From: CAKZQX01 sp034436755
GTDB taxonomy: Bacteria > Chloroflexota > Chloroflexia > Chloroflexales > Chloroflexaceae
Reading direction: 5' to 3'
Length of the DNA stretch: 64,000 bases
NCBI GenBank assembly: GCA_034436755.1
Contig: DAOTVB010000008.1
Location: 11,330-75,329, forward strand
How positions within the stretch are numbered: position 1 is the first letter of the stretch; each line of letters starts with the position of its first letter. Below are positions 1-8,078 of this stretch, piece by piece. The notes under the pieces were generated by a model. That model made no database searches. It was not told where the DNA came from and worked only from the letters and a program-made list of their open reading frames with translations. The position numbers and the translations under genes are program-made.

Positions 1-1612
1 TATCGCTCCAGATGTTGTCAATCGGATGCAGGCTGTAGCTCTGGTCTGGCTTGCTGCTGCTGTAGGTAAAGCTGTCGGCCACGCTGCCGTCGGGCCGCAA
101 CAGGCGCACTTCGTCACCGCTGTTGTTCAGAATAGCCTTGCTGAACGGGAGCAACAGCACTTCTCCGGGCGCGATGCTGCTACCTTCGGGGATGGTTACG
201 GGTGAGCTTCCGCCTTCGGCATCGTCGATTTTCCAGCCGCTCAGGTCGGCGGTGGTGTCCCCGGCGTTGTAGAGTTCCACCCACTCTTCGCCAAAGACCT
301 GTTTGGGAGCCGGGAGCAGTTCGTTTAACCAGATCGAGAAAGCGGCACTATCGGTTCCGGGCGGCGCGCCGTCCTGTTCCGGTTGCACGGTCTCACCGGC
401 GGCGAGTGTACGGGTTGGTGCCGGGGTGCGGGTCGGCGCTGAGGTACGGGTTGGTGCCGGGGTGCGGGTCGGCGCTGAAGTGCGCGTTGGTGCCGTCGTG
501 CGGGTGGCGGTTGGTGTGCGGCTACTCGTCGGAGTGACGGTGGCGGTTGGTGTGGCGCTCGGCGGTGGCGGCGTATTGGGCGCGCCGGGTGAAGCTGGAT
601 AATCGAGGCTCCACGCGTCACCACCATCCTGCATGCGGGCATACACCTGGTTTTTGGCAAGCTCGGGATAACCCACCGGCTCATCTACCAGTTGCTCCTG
701 GCGGTCGAGCAACTCGAGGGTTGCGCCGCTGTTGGTCAGGAAGCTGCCGCTATACTCGATCACCGCAAAGCCATCGGGTTGAACTGTTACGCCATCAATG
801 GTCTGCTGCTGCACCGTGCCGCTCAGACTGGTGCGCCGAATGATCCAACCGGTCACATCAACCGCTTCGCCGCCGGTATTGTAGAGTTCGACCCACTCTG
901 CCGCCCCCGAATCCGGTGCTGCCAGAATTTCATTGATCAGCACGGTATGTGGCTGAGGTGTCGCCGTGGGCGTATCCGTCACCGTGGGCGTGTCCGTTGG
1001 GACAGCGGTAGCGGTGGCGGTTGGGGTGCTGGTACGCGTGGGTGTAGCGGTGTTTGTGGACGTAGGTGTGGCGCTATTTGTGGGTGTGTTCGTAATAGTT
1101 GAGGTCAGCGTTGGTGTTGCTGTTGAGCACGGTATAGCTGTGCCGTTAGCTTCTCCGGGGGTAATTTGCGTACTGACTTGCCAATCAGTATGACCGTCAC
1201 TTATGCGGGCATAAACCTCGTCCGCTTCGATTGCACGGTATTCTACAGCAACATCTACTCGCTCACCTTGTGCGTTAAATAGTTCTAGTTTAGCGCCATC
1301 ATTAATGAGAAATCCGCTGCTATATTCTACAATCAGGAAACCGCAGGCTGGTACAATGAGAGCGTCCAGAGTTTTTTGTCGACTCGAACTACTGGTACGT
1401 TTGATGGTCCAGTTTGTTACATCAACTGGCACCGAACCGGCATTATACAGTTCGATCCACTCTTGATCATTCACTGAACTTGTATCAGGCGATGCGTAGA
1501 TCTCATTAATCACAACAGTAGCCGGCTGGGCCTGCACGGGCATACTCACCCAGACCAGCGGTACGATCAGAACTCCGACAACCCACATCCAGACCGGGAG
1601 ACGTTGTGGCAT
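1..1612 (-). CDS. Secreted lamin-tail-domain (LTD) protein, 3' end outside window
   Basis: The minus strand is open from an ATG at 1612, preceded by AGGAGG, to the left edge, so the C-terminus is missing. The protein starts with a signal peptide (MPQRLPVWMWVVG..., cleavage after QAQ). Three lamin-tail-like domains follow, each with the pattern INEIxxxPD...EWVELYN...G...D(V/L)xxWxI and a later FLxNxGxxLELxxxxG. They are joined by long Thr/Pro linkers of the TPTxT and PTRTxA type. LTD domains occur in bacterial surface and secreted nucleases, where they are thought to mediate adhesion or substrate binding. No catalytic domain is visible in the part present; one could lie beyond the edge. Confident as a secreted LTD protein; the function is unknown. 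Confidence 0.85.
   Translation of the reverse strand, partial: MPQRLPVWMWVVGVLIVPLVWVSMPVQAQPATVVINEIYASPDTSSVNDQEWIELYNAGSVPVDVTNWTIKRTSSSSRQKTLDALIVPACGFLIVEYSSGFLINDGAKLELFNAQGERVDVAVEYRAIEADEVYARISDGHTDWQVSTQITPGEANGTAIPCSTATPTLTSTITNTPTNSATPTSTNTATPTRTSTPTATATAVPTDTPTVTDTPTATPQPHTVLINEILAAPDSGAAEWVELYNTGGEAVDVTGWIIRRTSLSGTVQQQTIDGVTVQPDGFAVIEYSGSFLTNSGATLELLDRQEQLVDEPVGYPELAKNQVYARMQDGGDAWSLDYPASPGAPNTPPPPSATPTATVTPTSSRTPTATRTTAPTRTSAPTRTPAPTRTSAPTRTPAPTRTLAAGETVQPEQDGAPPGTDSAAFSIWLNELLPAPKQVFGEEWVELYNAGDTTADLSGWKIDDAEGGSSPVTIPEGSSIAPGEVLLLPFSKAILNNSGDEVRLLRPDGSVADSFTYSSSKPDQSYSLHPIDNIWSD
408..495 (-). repeat. 36-bp in-frame tandem repeat encoding a PTRT linker
   Basis: Two near-perfect 36-bp units (408-443 and 444-479) and a partial third encode the 12-residue repeat PTRTSAPTRTPA in the linker before the third LTD domain. 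The repeat keeps the reading frame and probably varies in copy number between strains by slippage. Confidence 0.8.
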
Positions 1613-1806
1613 GATGAACCTCCTGCGAATATGTGTGGTAGTCTCATTCAGGCGGCATTTTAACCCCCTTTATATATTTACCGCATACGACCGTGAATAG
1701 TAACGCGCGTGGCGGCCTGATTTTCGCCGAAGTTTGGAGGGATGCGTTTATGCATGTTTGCCGGTTGCAGGGGAGTGTCTGGGAGGGACGCGTTGCTGCG
1801 CGTCTG

Positions 1807-3012
1807 TTATCCGGCGTCAGGTTGCGGCGCGGGTGCTTCACCGGGCTGGGCGTTGTCGCGGATTTGCCATCCTTCGTCAACCTGCTGGCCCATCGTCAGC
1901 AGCAGGTCGGTGGCATCGCGGGGAACATCGAAGAGCAGCGGCATCGCGTAGAGCCCACCGCCGGGTGGTACCGCATCGTTGATGGCGAGGTCGCCCCACT
2001 GGCCGGCCGGATTGACATTCAGGTATGCGGTTGAGGCGGCCGGGTCGGGTGCGTACGAGCGCCCCTGTTCGTCAACCAGTACAAACAGATCGGCGGGAAT
2101 CTGGCGGGGCGTATCCGTCGTGTTACTGACGGCCAGCAATGTCAACACAAACCGTCCCTCGGGCTGGACATCCCCCACTGCGCCATCTATGAACCGGGCA
2201 TAGTCGGAGCGCAACAGAGTTGCCTGCCAACCGGCGCGCTGCAGTACACTGCCGGTTGCCTGCGGTGTTAGCGTTGTAGGCGCAGATGTTGCGGGTGGGC
2301 TGGTCTCTGTGGTTGTTGGCGTTGTTGCAGGTAACGCCGTTGCTACTGTCGTCGTGGTGATTGGCGCAGGTGTTGTCGCAGCGGCGGTAGCGCCCGCCGC
2401 CATTGCGGTTGGCTCAACTACAGGCGAGGCCAGAACCTGCACCGGCAGCGTGGAGGTTGGCACAGACTCATCTTCCGACACGCGCCGCAGACCAAGCCGC
2501 CCCAGCGAGAGAATCAGCGCGAGGATGACCAGGGCCGCAATTGCCAGGTAAATCCAGCGGTTACGCTGAAGGGTGGTTTCTTCGGTCTCGTACGTGCCTG
2601 CTTCAGGTGCCGGCGGGGGCGGGGCGGGGGTTGGTCGGGCGGCCTCTGCTGCGGACGACGGGGGGGTGGGTGCGGCGGGAGACGGTTCGCCGGCAACTCC
2701 CCGGCTGCGCAGCCGCTCCAGTCCCTGGCGCGCAAGGGGATGCTCCGGATCGAGCGTCAGAACCTGTTCGAGCGCCTGCTGTTGCTCGGCGGCAGTTTCG
2801 GCAACCCCCGCCAGCCAGAGCCAGGCACGCAGCATATCTGGTCGGTGGCGGGTCAGCGCGCGGAGCAGAGAGCGTGCTTCGGCTTTATTGCCCGCACGCG
2901 CCGTCGTGATGCTCAGATTTAGCAGGCGCTCACCCGCCTCGGGCGATAGGCGAACCTCCGTGTGCGGCTGATCGGCGTCCGGCAGCGGCATGTCGTCATC
3001 ATATTGCGACAT
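1807..3012 (-). CDS. Membrane-anchored TPR protein with C-terminal DUF4352-like domain
   Basis: 401 aa. Residues ~20-105 form a TPR-like helical region (AEARSLLRALTRHRPD, LEQVLTLDPEHPLA). A Pro-rich stretch and one transmembrane helix follow (WIYLAIAALVILALILSLG), then a Thr/Ala-rich extracellular linker and a beta-rich C-terminal domain of about 130 residues (GRFVLTLLAVSNTT, FVLVDEQGRSY). That last pattern is typical of DUF4352/telokin-like domains: a ligand region, followed by an outside reference to default values. It is a paralogue of the next gene upstream on the same strand, with the same domain order. The topology implies a cytoplasmic TPR and an external beta domain, possibly for protein-protein contacts across the membrane. 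No enzyme motif is seen. Confidence 0.75.
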   Translation of the reverse strand: MSQYDDDMPLPDADQPHTEVRLSPEAGERLLNLSITTARAGNKAEARSLLRALTRHRPDMLRAWLWLAGVAETAAEQQQALEQVLTLDPEHPLARQGLERLRSRGVAGEPSPAAPTPPSSAAEAARPTPAPPPPAPEAGTYETEETTLQRNRWIYLAIAALVILALILSLGRLGLRRVSEDESVPTSTLPVQVLASPVVEPTAMAAGATAAATTPAPITTTTVATALPATTPTTTETSPPATSAPTTLTPQATGSVLQRAGWQATLLRSDYARFIDGAVGDVQPEGRFVLTLLAVSNTTDTPRQIPADLFVLVDEQGRSYAPDPAASTAYLNVNPAGQWGDLAINDAVPPGGGLYAMPLLFDVPRDATDLLLTMGQQVDEGWQIRDNAQPGEAPAPQPDAG

Positions 3013-3064
3013 AGCTGTTTCTCATCTGAAGGTGTATGCCACACACGGTATCCGTAGCGATCTC

Positions 3065-4438
3065 CTACACATCCTGCAAAACCAGCCAGCCCTGATCCGG
3101 GTTGCTGCGGGCAAAAAACTTCAGTTCGGTTGCATCAGGCTCGACATCAAACACAATCGGGACACTGCGCCGCAAGCCGTCGGACGGAACCTGATCTTCC
3201 TGGCTCAGGTCGGCGGCAATCCCCCGCCCAAACTGGTTGATATACGCCGTCGAGAGTTCCGGTCGGGCTTCATACACGCGGCCCTGTGCATCCTTCAGGA
3301 CAAAGAAATTCGGGGGGACGTTTTGCGGTTGCCCGGTGTTGTTGTTGACCAGAGCCAGCACAACGACAAAGCGACCATCGGGTTGAGCATTCCCCAGTCC
3401 GCCGATGATCGGCGTTGCAAAGGTCGGCTGCGCAAAAATATACTGCCAGCCACTACTCTCGAGGGCAGTACCCGGTGCGACAACCTCGGTATTGACATTT
3501 GCCAGATCGGAGGGTGGTTGCGGCTCCGGCTCCGCCGGTTGCGGCTCTGGTTCACCTTCGGGTACAACCGGCTCCGGCGATGCGACCTCGTCGGGCGGAA
3601 CCTCCTCGCCTGGACCCTCCTCGCCCGGAACCTCACCTTCTCCCTCAGTTGGAGCGGCTCCTTCTTCCGGCGTTGTTGCGACGGGCGTTTCACCCGTTCC
3701 GACAGCGACCCCGCCCTCTTCAGGTGCTACTGTTTCTGTTGGGGCCGGACTAAGCACAATCTGCTCATCGCCTTCCGGCCAGAAAACGATTGCCAGCAGC
3801 GCGATAATCGCAATCACAATCAGGCCGAGGAGAAACGGGTTTACGCCCCGGCGGGCCGGTTCGGTCTCCTCTTCATACTCGTAGTCGTCATGTGCGGCAT
3901 AGAATGCCGGACCATCTGATGAACGACCACCCCGGCGACCATGCTCCGGTTCAGATGGTGGTGGTGGTGGCGCAAACGATGATTCCGGCGGCAACTCATC
4001 CGCAGCGGCCGGCTGTTCCGCCCGACGTACGGCACCGGGTTGTCCGCTCATCACCTCGGACAGCGAGTCGAGCGCGGCAAAGGGGTCATCCTCGTCGTAT
4101 GCCCAGGGGTCATCTGCGGATGTTTCAGTTACATCCGGTTCTGCGACTGGGGGCGGTGGGGGGGCTGCTTCTTCGGCATCAAGTTTCCGGGTGGGGTTGA
4201 CGCCCATCGTCTGTAAGCCCTTCTGGGCCATCTCATTATCAGGGTCATATTCGAGCACCTGCTCCAGAGCAGCCTGACGTTCTTCGCGGTTCTCGGCCAC
4301 GCCGGCAAGCCATAGCCAGGCTTGCGCGTTATCCGGCTCCTGCCGTGTCAGCAGACGAAAGAGATTGCGCGCCTCTTCTCTGTTTCCTTCCCGCGCGGCC
4401 TCAATGCCAAGCTGCATAATGCTATCGGACTCCGCCAT
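3065..4438 (-). CDS. Membrane-anchored TPR protein, paralogue of the downstream gene
   Basis: 457 aa, start preceded by AGGAGGAGG. The N-terminal ~70 residues are TPR-like (AREGNREEARNLFRLL, AWLWLAGVAENREERQ). They are followed by an acidic/Pro-rich cytoplasmic region, a transmembrane helix near the middle (FLLGLIVIAIIALLAIVFW), a long Glu/Pro-rich spacer and a C-terminal beta-rich domain (GRFVVVLALVNNNTGQPQ, FFVLKDAQGRVYEARPE) resembling DUF4352. The AWLWLAGVAE segment and the C-terminal domain closely match the protein at 1807-3012, so the pair arose by duplication. The genes are 52 bp apart on the same strand and probably co-transcribed. Function unknown. Confidence 0.75.
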   Translation of the reverse strand: MAESDSIMQLGIEAAREGNREEARNLFRLLTRQEPDNAQAWLWLAGVAENREERQAALEQVLEYDPDNEMAQKGLQTMGVNPTRKLDAEEAAPPPPPVAEPDVTETSADDPWAYDEDDPFAALDSLSEVMSGQPGAVRRAEQPAAADELPPESSFAPPPPPSEPEHGRRGGRSSDGPAFYAAHDDYEYEEETEPARRGVNPFLLGLIVIAIIALLAIVFWPEGDEQIVLSPAPTETVAPEEGGVAVGTGETPVATTPEEGAAPTEGEGEVPGEEGPGEEVPPDEVASPEPVVPEGEPEPQPAEPEPQPPSDLANVNTEVVAPGTALESSGWQYIFAQPTFATPIIGGLGNAQPDGRFVVVLALVNNNTGQPQNVPPNFFVLKDAQGRVYEARPELSTAYINQFGRGIAADLSQEDQVPSDGLRRSVPIVFDVEPDATELKFFARSNPDQGWLVLQDV

Positions 4439-4602
4439 GCGCGATGCCTCCTCCTGCGCCCAACAAAGGGCAGCGCAACAGACCTGGATGTTTGCGCCAT
4501 TCTAACATAGGGCTGCGCAATGGTCAACGCATATGAGCCGATTTGTCGCACTAAAACGCAATAGATCGTATCAGTATTGCTGGAAAGTGCAAAGAGTTTT
4601 TG

Positions 4603-4977
4603 TCAGATATAGTTGTTATTGTAGACATATTGTCTGTTCTCTTTTATGGTTACATTGTTCTCCGTTCTGTAGCGCGGGCGTTTCGGAATACCCAGCGTCC
4701 GCCGCCGGTTGTTAATCGTTCCGCTACTGACCCCCAGCCGCCGGGCAATCTCCCGGATGGGCAATCGCTCGACTGTGTAGAGCCGCCGGAGTTCATCGGC
4801 GGGCACATAGACCGGCTGAAAGCGCGAGGGACGGACGCGAACGCCGCAGGCGTGCAGGCGTTTGGAAATAGTGGTCGGGCTGCATTTATAGTATTGGGCC
4901 AGGATTACGATACCCAGTTGCTCATCTTCGTACAGGTGGCGTAGTTCCGCGCAGTCGATTGCGATACGTCGGGTCAT
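4603..4977 (-). CDS. Small DNA-binding protein with two helix-turn-helix motifs
   Basis: 124 aa, AAGGAAG upstream of the start. Two similar halves each carry a resolvase/Hin-type helix-turn-helix: LRHLYEDEQLGIVILAQYY with CSPTTISKRLHACG, and LRRLYTVERLPIREIARRLG with VSSGTINNRRRTLGIP. The arrangement resembles recombinase tails or small homeodomain-like regulators, but there is no catalytic recombinase domain. The Asn/Tyr-rich tail is compositionally odd. It could be a regulator or a leftover of a mobile-element DNA-binding domain. Confidence 0.6.
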   Translation of the reverse strand: MTRRIAIDCAELRHLYEDEQLGIVILAQYYKCSPTTISKRLHACGVRVRPSRFQPVYVPADELRRLYTVERLPIREIARRLGVSSGTINNRRRTLGIPKRPRYRTENNVTIKENRQYVYNNNYI

Positions 4978-5234
4978 GGTCGGGTCTTCCTTACACTATA
5001 ACGGATATAGCAACGTATAAAAAAGGGCGTTGACAACGAACGCTCCGGGAAGACAGGCAGCCTGTATCAACCAACACTGGTGGTACCGCCGGTTACACGT
5101 AACAGGATAAGCATAGTTATATGAAAAGCGCGACGGAACCGACTGCCGTGCGCTCTGGTTTGCAGAAGAGCGAGATTAGTACGCCATGCGTTTGTCTATC
5201 CGCAGATACCCGGTATAATAGGTTAGCACTTTTC

Positions 5235-5274
5235 CTGGTTAACGCATTGCGTTGTGCAGAATTGCGTTAACCAG
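5235..5274. terminator. Perfect 12-bp hairpin at the 3' end of the D12 methyltransferase
   Basis: CTGGTTAACGCA and TGCGTTAACCAG flank a 16-base loop directly after the stop of the minus-strand methyltransferase. There is no clean T-run, so it may be a weak terminator or an mRNA-stabilising end. The rest of the 4978-5280 gap shows no gene that I can support. Confidence 0.5.
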
Positions 5275-5280
5275 ATATGT

Positions 5281-6174
5281 TCATTCCAGGGCCAGGGTGG
5301 TCTGGCTGATTGCGTCAGGTGACGGCGGCTGGCTAGTGCCTGTCTCAAAACTCGTGATCAGTACTTCGCGGTTCAGGACACGCTCGCCCTTGTTCTTCTG
5401 GACGTTCATTCCGGAGAATGACTGTACAGGGGTAATCCTGTACTGTTCATAGAGTGTCCGTACCTCCGGCGTATCGTACGATGAGAGAATCCATTGGCAT
5501 TTGGTTGCACCCAGACGTTCGGCCAGGCGGCGATGATCGTCCCAGTTGCGCATGTTGTGAAAGTAGTTACATTTGTTATCGGGGTAGGGCGGATCAACAT
5601 ACATCACAACCCCGGGCCGGTCATAGCGATCAATGCAGGCTTGCCAGTCTAAATGCTCGATGATCACGGTACGCAACCGTTCGTGAATGGGCAGTAGCCG
5701 TTGGCGCAACGTTTTAAGCGCACCGATCAGCCGGTTGCCGTGACCACCATCTGTAATGCTGGTTTGAAAACGTGGGTAGTGGAGTTCACCACCCCAGTCG
5801 GCCATAATCAGGTAGTAGAAGCGGTGCGCTCGTTGCACCGGTGTAAGCTGTGCCGGGTCGAGGTCGGCCAGGCGTTCAAACTCGGCCCGTGCCACTAGTT
5901 CCCACTCAAACGACGCAATCAGGTCTTCGGGTTGTTCTTTGACGACCCGGAAGAAGGTAATCAGATCCTGGTCAATATCATTCAGAATCTCGACGTCACT
6001 GGGTGGCTTGCCAAACAAGACCCAGGCGGCACCGGCAAATGGCTCGACATAACAGGTGTGTTCTGGTAGCAGCGCAATAATCTTTTTGCGCAGGCGGGAT
6101 TTGCCTCCGACCCACTTGAATGGACTGTTGAGCATGTGAGATTTATTTGAGTATATCTCTTGATCTGTCGCCAT
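5281..6174 (-). CDS. Dam-like D12-class adenine-N6 DNA methyltransferase
   Basis: Transfers a methyl group from SAM to adenine-N6 in DNA. The N-terminal FKWVGGKSRL matches the family motif, VEPFAGAAWVLF is the SAM-binding FxGxG-like motif, and the catalytic DPPY lies in YVDPPYPDN. The order is that of the D12/alpha class. The start is uncertain: ATG at 6174 or at 6135 just before NSPFKW; neither has a clear ribosome site. A TATACT box at about 6186-6191 suggests a very short or absent leader. The gene diverges from the XRE/restriction-endonuclease genes, with promoters overlapping in about 50 bp. It may be a solitary methylase or a second methylase of the same restriction locus. Confidence 0.88.
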   Translation of the reverse strand: MATDQEIYSNKSHMLNSPFKWVGGKSRLRKKIIALLPEHTCYVEPFAGAAWVLFGKPPSDVEILNDIDQDLITFFRVVKEQPEDLIASFEWELVARAEFERLADLDPAQLTPVQRAHRFYYLIMADWGGELHYPRFQTSITDGGHGNRLIGALKTLRQRLLPIHERLRTVIIEHLDWQACIDRYDRPGVVMYVDPPYPDNKCNYFHNMRNWDDHRRLAERLGATKCQWILSSYDTPEVRTLYEQYRITPVQSFSGMNVQKNKGERVLNREVLITSFETGTSQPPSPDAISQTTLALE

Positions 6175-6221
6175 TGGCGACGTTAGTATACCATGTTGTC
6201 TAAGAGATGTCAAGTCAAGAA

Positions 6222-6452
6222 ATGCTAAAATTTGGTGAAAAGCTGCGTACGCTGCGAGTCCAACATCAGTTGACTCTCAAAGGTCTGGCTCAGACACTCG
6301 GTATGACCTCCCACAGCTATATCAGCGAACTTGAGTCGGGCAAAAAGAAGCCAACTGCTGAGTTTGCCCTGGGTGTGTCACGGCTCTTCAACGTGACGAC
6401 AGACCAACTTCTGAAAGATGAGCTTGACTTGAATATTGATACTCCAGAGTGA
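6222..6452 (+). CDS. XRE-family controller-type regulator, copy 1
   Basis: 76 aa from the ATG at 6222, chosen because MLKFGEKL aligns with the MQRFGEKL starts of the three following copies; an in-frame ATG at 6207 would add five residues. It is a single compact helix-turn-helix domain (LTLKGLAQTLG, SHSYISELESGKKKP) ending in FNVTTDQLLKDELDLN. Size and position match C (controller) proteins that time restriction-endonuclease expression. First of four tandem paralogues leading into the endonuclease at 7237. Confidence 0.85.
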   Translation: MLKFGEKLRTLRVQHQLTLKGLAQTLGMTSHSYISELESGKKKPTAEFALGVSRLFNVTTDQLLKDELDLNIDTPE

Positions 6453-6506
6453 TGTTCCCGAAAAATGTAAGTTTTAGTCATCCGGCAACTTGAAAGATCT
6501 TCGGCA

Positions 6507-6731
6507 ATGCAAAGGTTTGGACAAAAATTGTACTATTTGTGTACACGCCGCCGAATGACCCTACGCCAACTGGCTGAAGCCCTGGGGTACAGCAGTCATA
6601 CGCGTCTTAGTGAACTTGAGTCGGGTAAGAAAAAACCAGCGGTTGAGTTTGCTTTGAGTATCGCACGCTTTTTCAATGTGACCACGGATGAACTACTAAA
6701 AGATGAACTTGATTTGAACGTTGACGATTGA
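6507..6731 (+). CDS. XRE-family controller-type regulator, copy 2
   Basis: 74 aa. Same fold and tail as copy 1 (LRQLAEALGYSSHTRLSELESGKKKP, shortened here to its recognition helix region; FNVTTDELLKDELDLN). It begins MQRFGQKL without a strong ribosome site. An ACTTG motif precedes the start; CAAGT/ACTTG also occurs before copies 1 and 3 and could be part of a controller box, although this is weak evidence. Confidence 0.83.
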   Translation: MQRFGQKLYYLCTRRRMTLRQLAEALGYSSHTRLSELESGKKKPAVEFALSIARFFNVTTDELLKDELDLNVDD

Positions 6732-6795
6732 TCACACACGCTGATGATTGCGCCATCTCATTGTCAAACGACAAGTAACTCGTGAGTATTCGGGC

Positions 6796-7032
6796 ATGCA
6801 AAGATTTGGCGAAAAGTTACGGCTCCTACGAAAACGACATGCCATGACGCTTATGGAACTGGCTGAAGCCCTGGAATACGGTTCTTATACCCGGATTAGC
6901 GAACTTGAAACGGGCAAGAAAAATCCAACCGCTGAGTTTGTCTTGAGCGTCGCGCGTTTCTTCAACGTGACGACGGATGAACTTATGAAAGACGAGCTTG
7001 ATCTGGATACTGACGATGCAGCGATTCGGTGA
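6796..7032 (+). CDS. XRE-family controller-type regulator, copy 3
   Basis: 78 aa from ATG 6796 (MQRFGEKL). The helix-turn-helix reads LMELAEALEYGSYTRISELE and is closest to copy 2; the tail FNVTTDELMKDELDLD is shared by all four. Its 3' end overlaps the start of copy 4 by 17 bases, which implies translational coupling. Confidence 0.83.
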   Translation: MQRFGEKLRLLRKRHAMTLMELAEALEYGSYTRISELETGKKNPTAEFVLSVARFFNVTTDELMKDELDLDTDDAAIR

Positions 7033-7240
7033 AAAACTGCGTGTGTTGCGTACTCGTCGCAGTATGAGTCTCAGTAACCTGGCGCAAACACTTGGCCTCA
7101 CTTCCCGAAGTTATATCAGCGAGCTTGAGTCGGGCAAAAAGAAGCCCACTACCGAGTTTGTTCTGGGTGTCGCGTATTTGTTTAATGTTACTACGGACGA
7201 GTTGCTGAAGGACGAGCTTGACCTGAATCTTGACACATGA
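7016..7240 (+). CDS. XRE-family controller-type regulator, copy 4
   Basis: 74 aa from ATG 7016 (MQRFGEKL), inside the end of copy 3. The helix-turn-helix SLSNLAQTLGLTSRSYISEL is closest to copy 1, so copies 1/4 and 2/3 form two sub-pairs. Its stop overlaps the endonuclease start as ATGA, so it is the copy directly coupled to the restriction enzyme. Confidence 0.85.
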   Translation: MQRFGEKLRVLRTRRSMSLSNLAQTLGLTSRSYISELESGKKKPTTEFVLGVAYLFNVTTDELLKDELDLNLDT

Positions 7241-8013
7241 TCTCACAAGCTGACTATTTCGCCATCCGTACTAAACTACTTCAGGAACAGCCCTATGTGC
7301 TGGCAATCGAGCAGAAGTATATGTATTTCCTGCGCGATGTTATTCTCACTGCTGCCACCAATATCTACGATGATTTTTGTCGTGCAATGGAACTCAAGCC
7401 CTTCTGGGTTAACTATCCACCACAGCAACGTGGCAGGGCTCCAAGCGGCACATCCATCCCCTGGGGAGAAGTTGGCGAAAAAGCTATTGGTGCGAATCTA
7501 GAGCGTGCAATCTGGCAAAAAGACCCCTTGATCGCATACCCTGGCCTGCCACTTGGTGGTGATATTCGGTTTGCGACGACCGATGCCTTGATCCATTTTG
7601 ATATGAAACTAACCGGGCCAAATGACAACCCGGATGAGATTGTCGTGCCACCCCATCAGATATCGGGAGATGGTCGTTATTGGCATGACGGTGTTCTAAA
7701 CTCGTCGTTTGAAGTTACTGGTCAGAAGGCGAAAATGGTCTTTCAGCCAAAGCTACCGCCTTTCTATGTTCTTGGCGACAATACTCTGTTGTGCCTGACA
7801 TACTTTATCAAGGCCGTTTACACTGTTCGGGATCTCGGAGATCAGCCGCTCAGCTATCTCGAACTCATTTGTGTACCAAATGGTCTCCTGTTATTCGATG
7901 GGCCAGAGTATGCGGCGAATACGACTGGATTGTTCATTCCTGGAAAGGATGACAAGAAAAACCCATTGAACAGAGACGTACTCGTGTCCGACTTGACCCT
8001 CTCTCATCGTTAG
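7237..8013 (+). CDS. BglI-like type II restriction endonuclease
   Basis: 258 aa. PFWVNYPPQQRGRAP (residues ~55-69) and IPWGEVGEKAIG (~74-85) match my memory of BglI (PFWMNYPP..RG; IPWIEVGEKAVG), as does PNGLLLF near the C-terminus. The metal-binding pair falls at D122 and K124 in HFDMK, equivalent to the BglI D-x-K catalytic motif, with D109 or D116 as candidate third acid. BglI cleaves GCCNNNNNGGC; the same or a related specificity is expected here but cannot be shown from sequence alone. Coupled by ATGA overlap to the upstream controller, and convergent with the SPPY methyltransferase. Host self-protection would come from that methylase. Confidence 0.87.
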   Translation: MISQADYFAIRTKLLQEQPYVLAIEQKYMYFLRDVILTAATNIYDDFCRAMELKPFWVNYPPQQRGRAPSGTSIPWGEVGEKAIGANLERAIWQKDPLIAYPGLPLGGDIRFATTDALIHFDMKLTGPNDNPDEIVVPPHQISGDGRYWHDGVLNSSFEVTGQKAKMVFQPKLPPFYVLGDNTLLCLTYFIKAVYTVRDLGDQPLSYLELICVPNGLLLFDGPEYAANTTGLFIPGKDDKKNPLNRDVLVSDLTLSHR

Positions 8014-8078
8014 ATACCTGGCGCTGTATCAAGATAGCTTTAACGGACACAGGATGGAATGCATCCCTGCGAAAAGTA

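Noticed and set aside
2990..3919. 309-codon plus-strand frame
   Set aside because: Antisense to the second TPR/DUF4352-like protein; arises from GC-rich codons.
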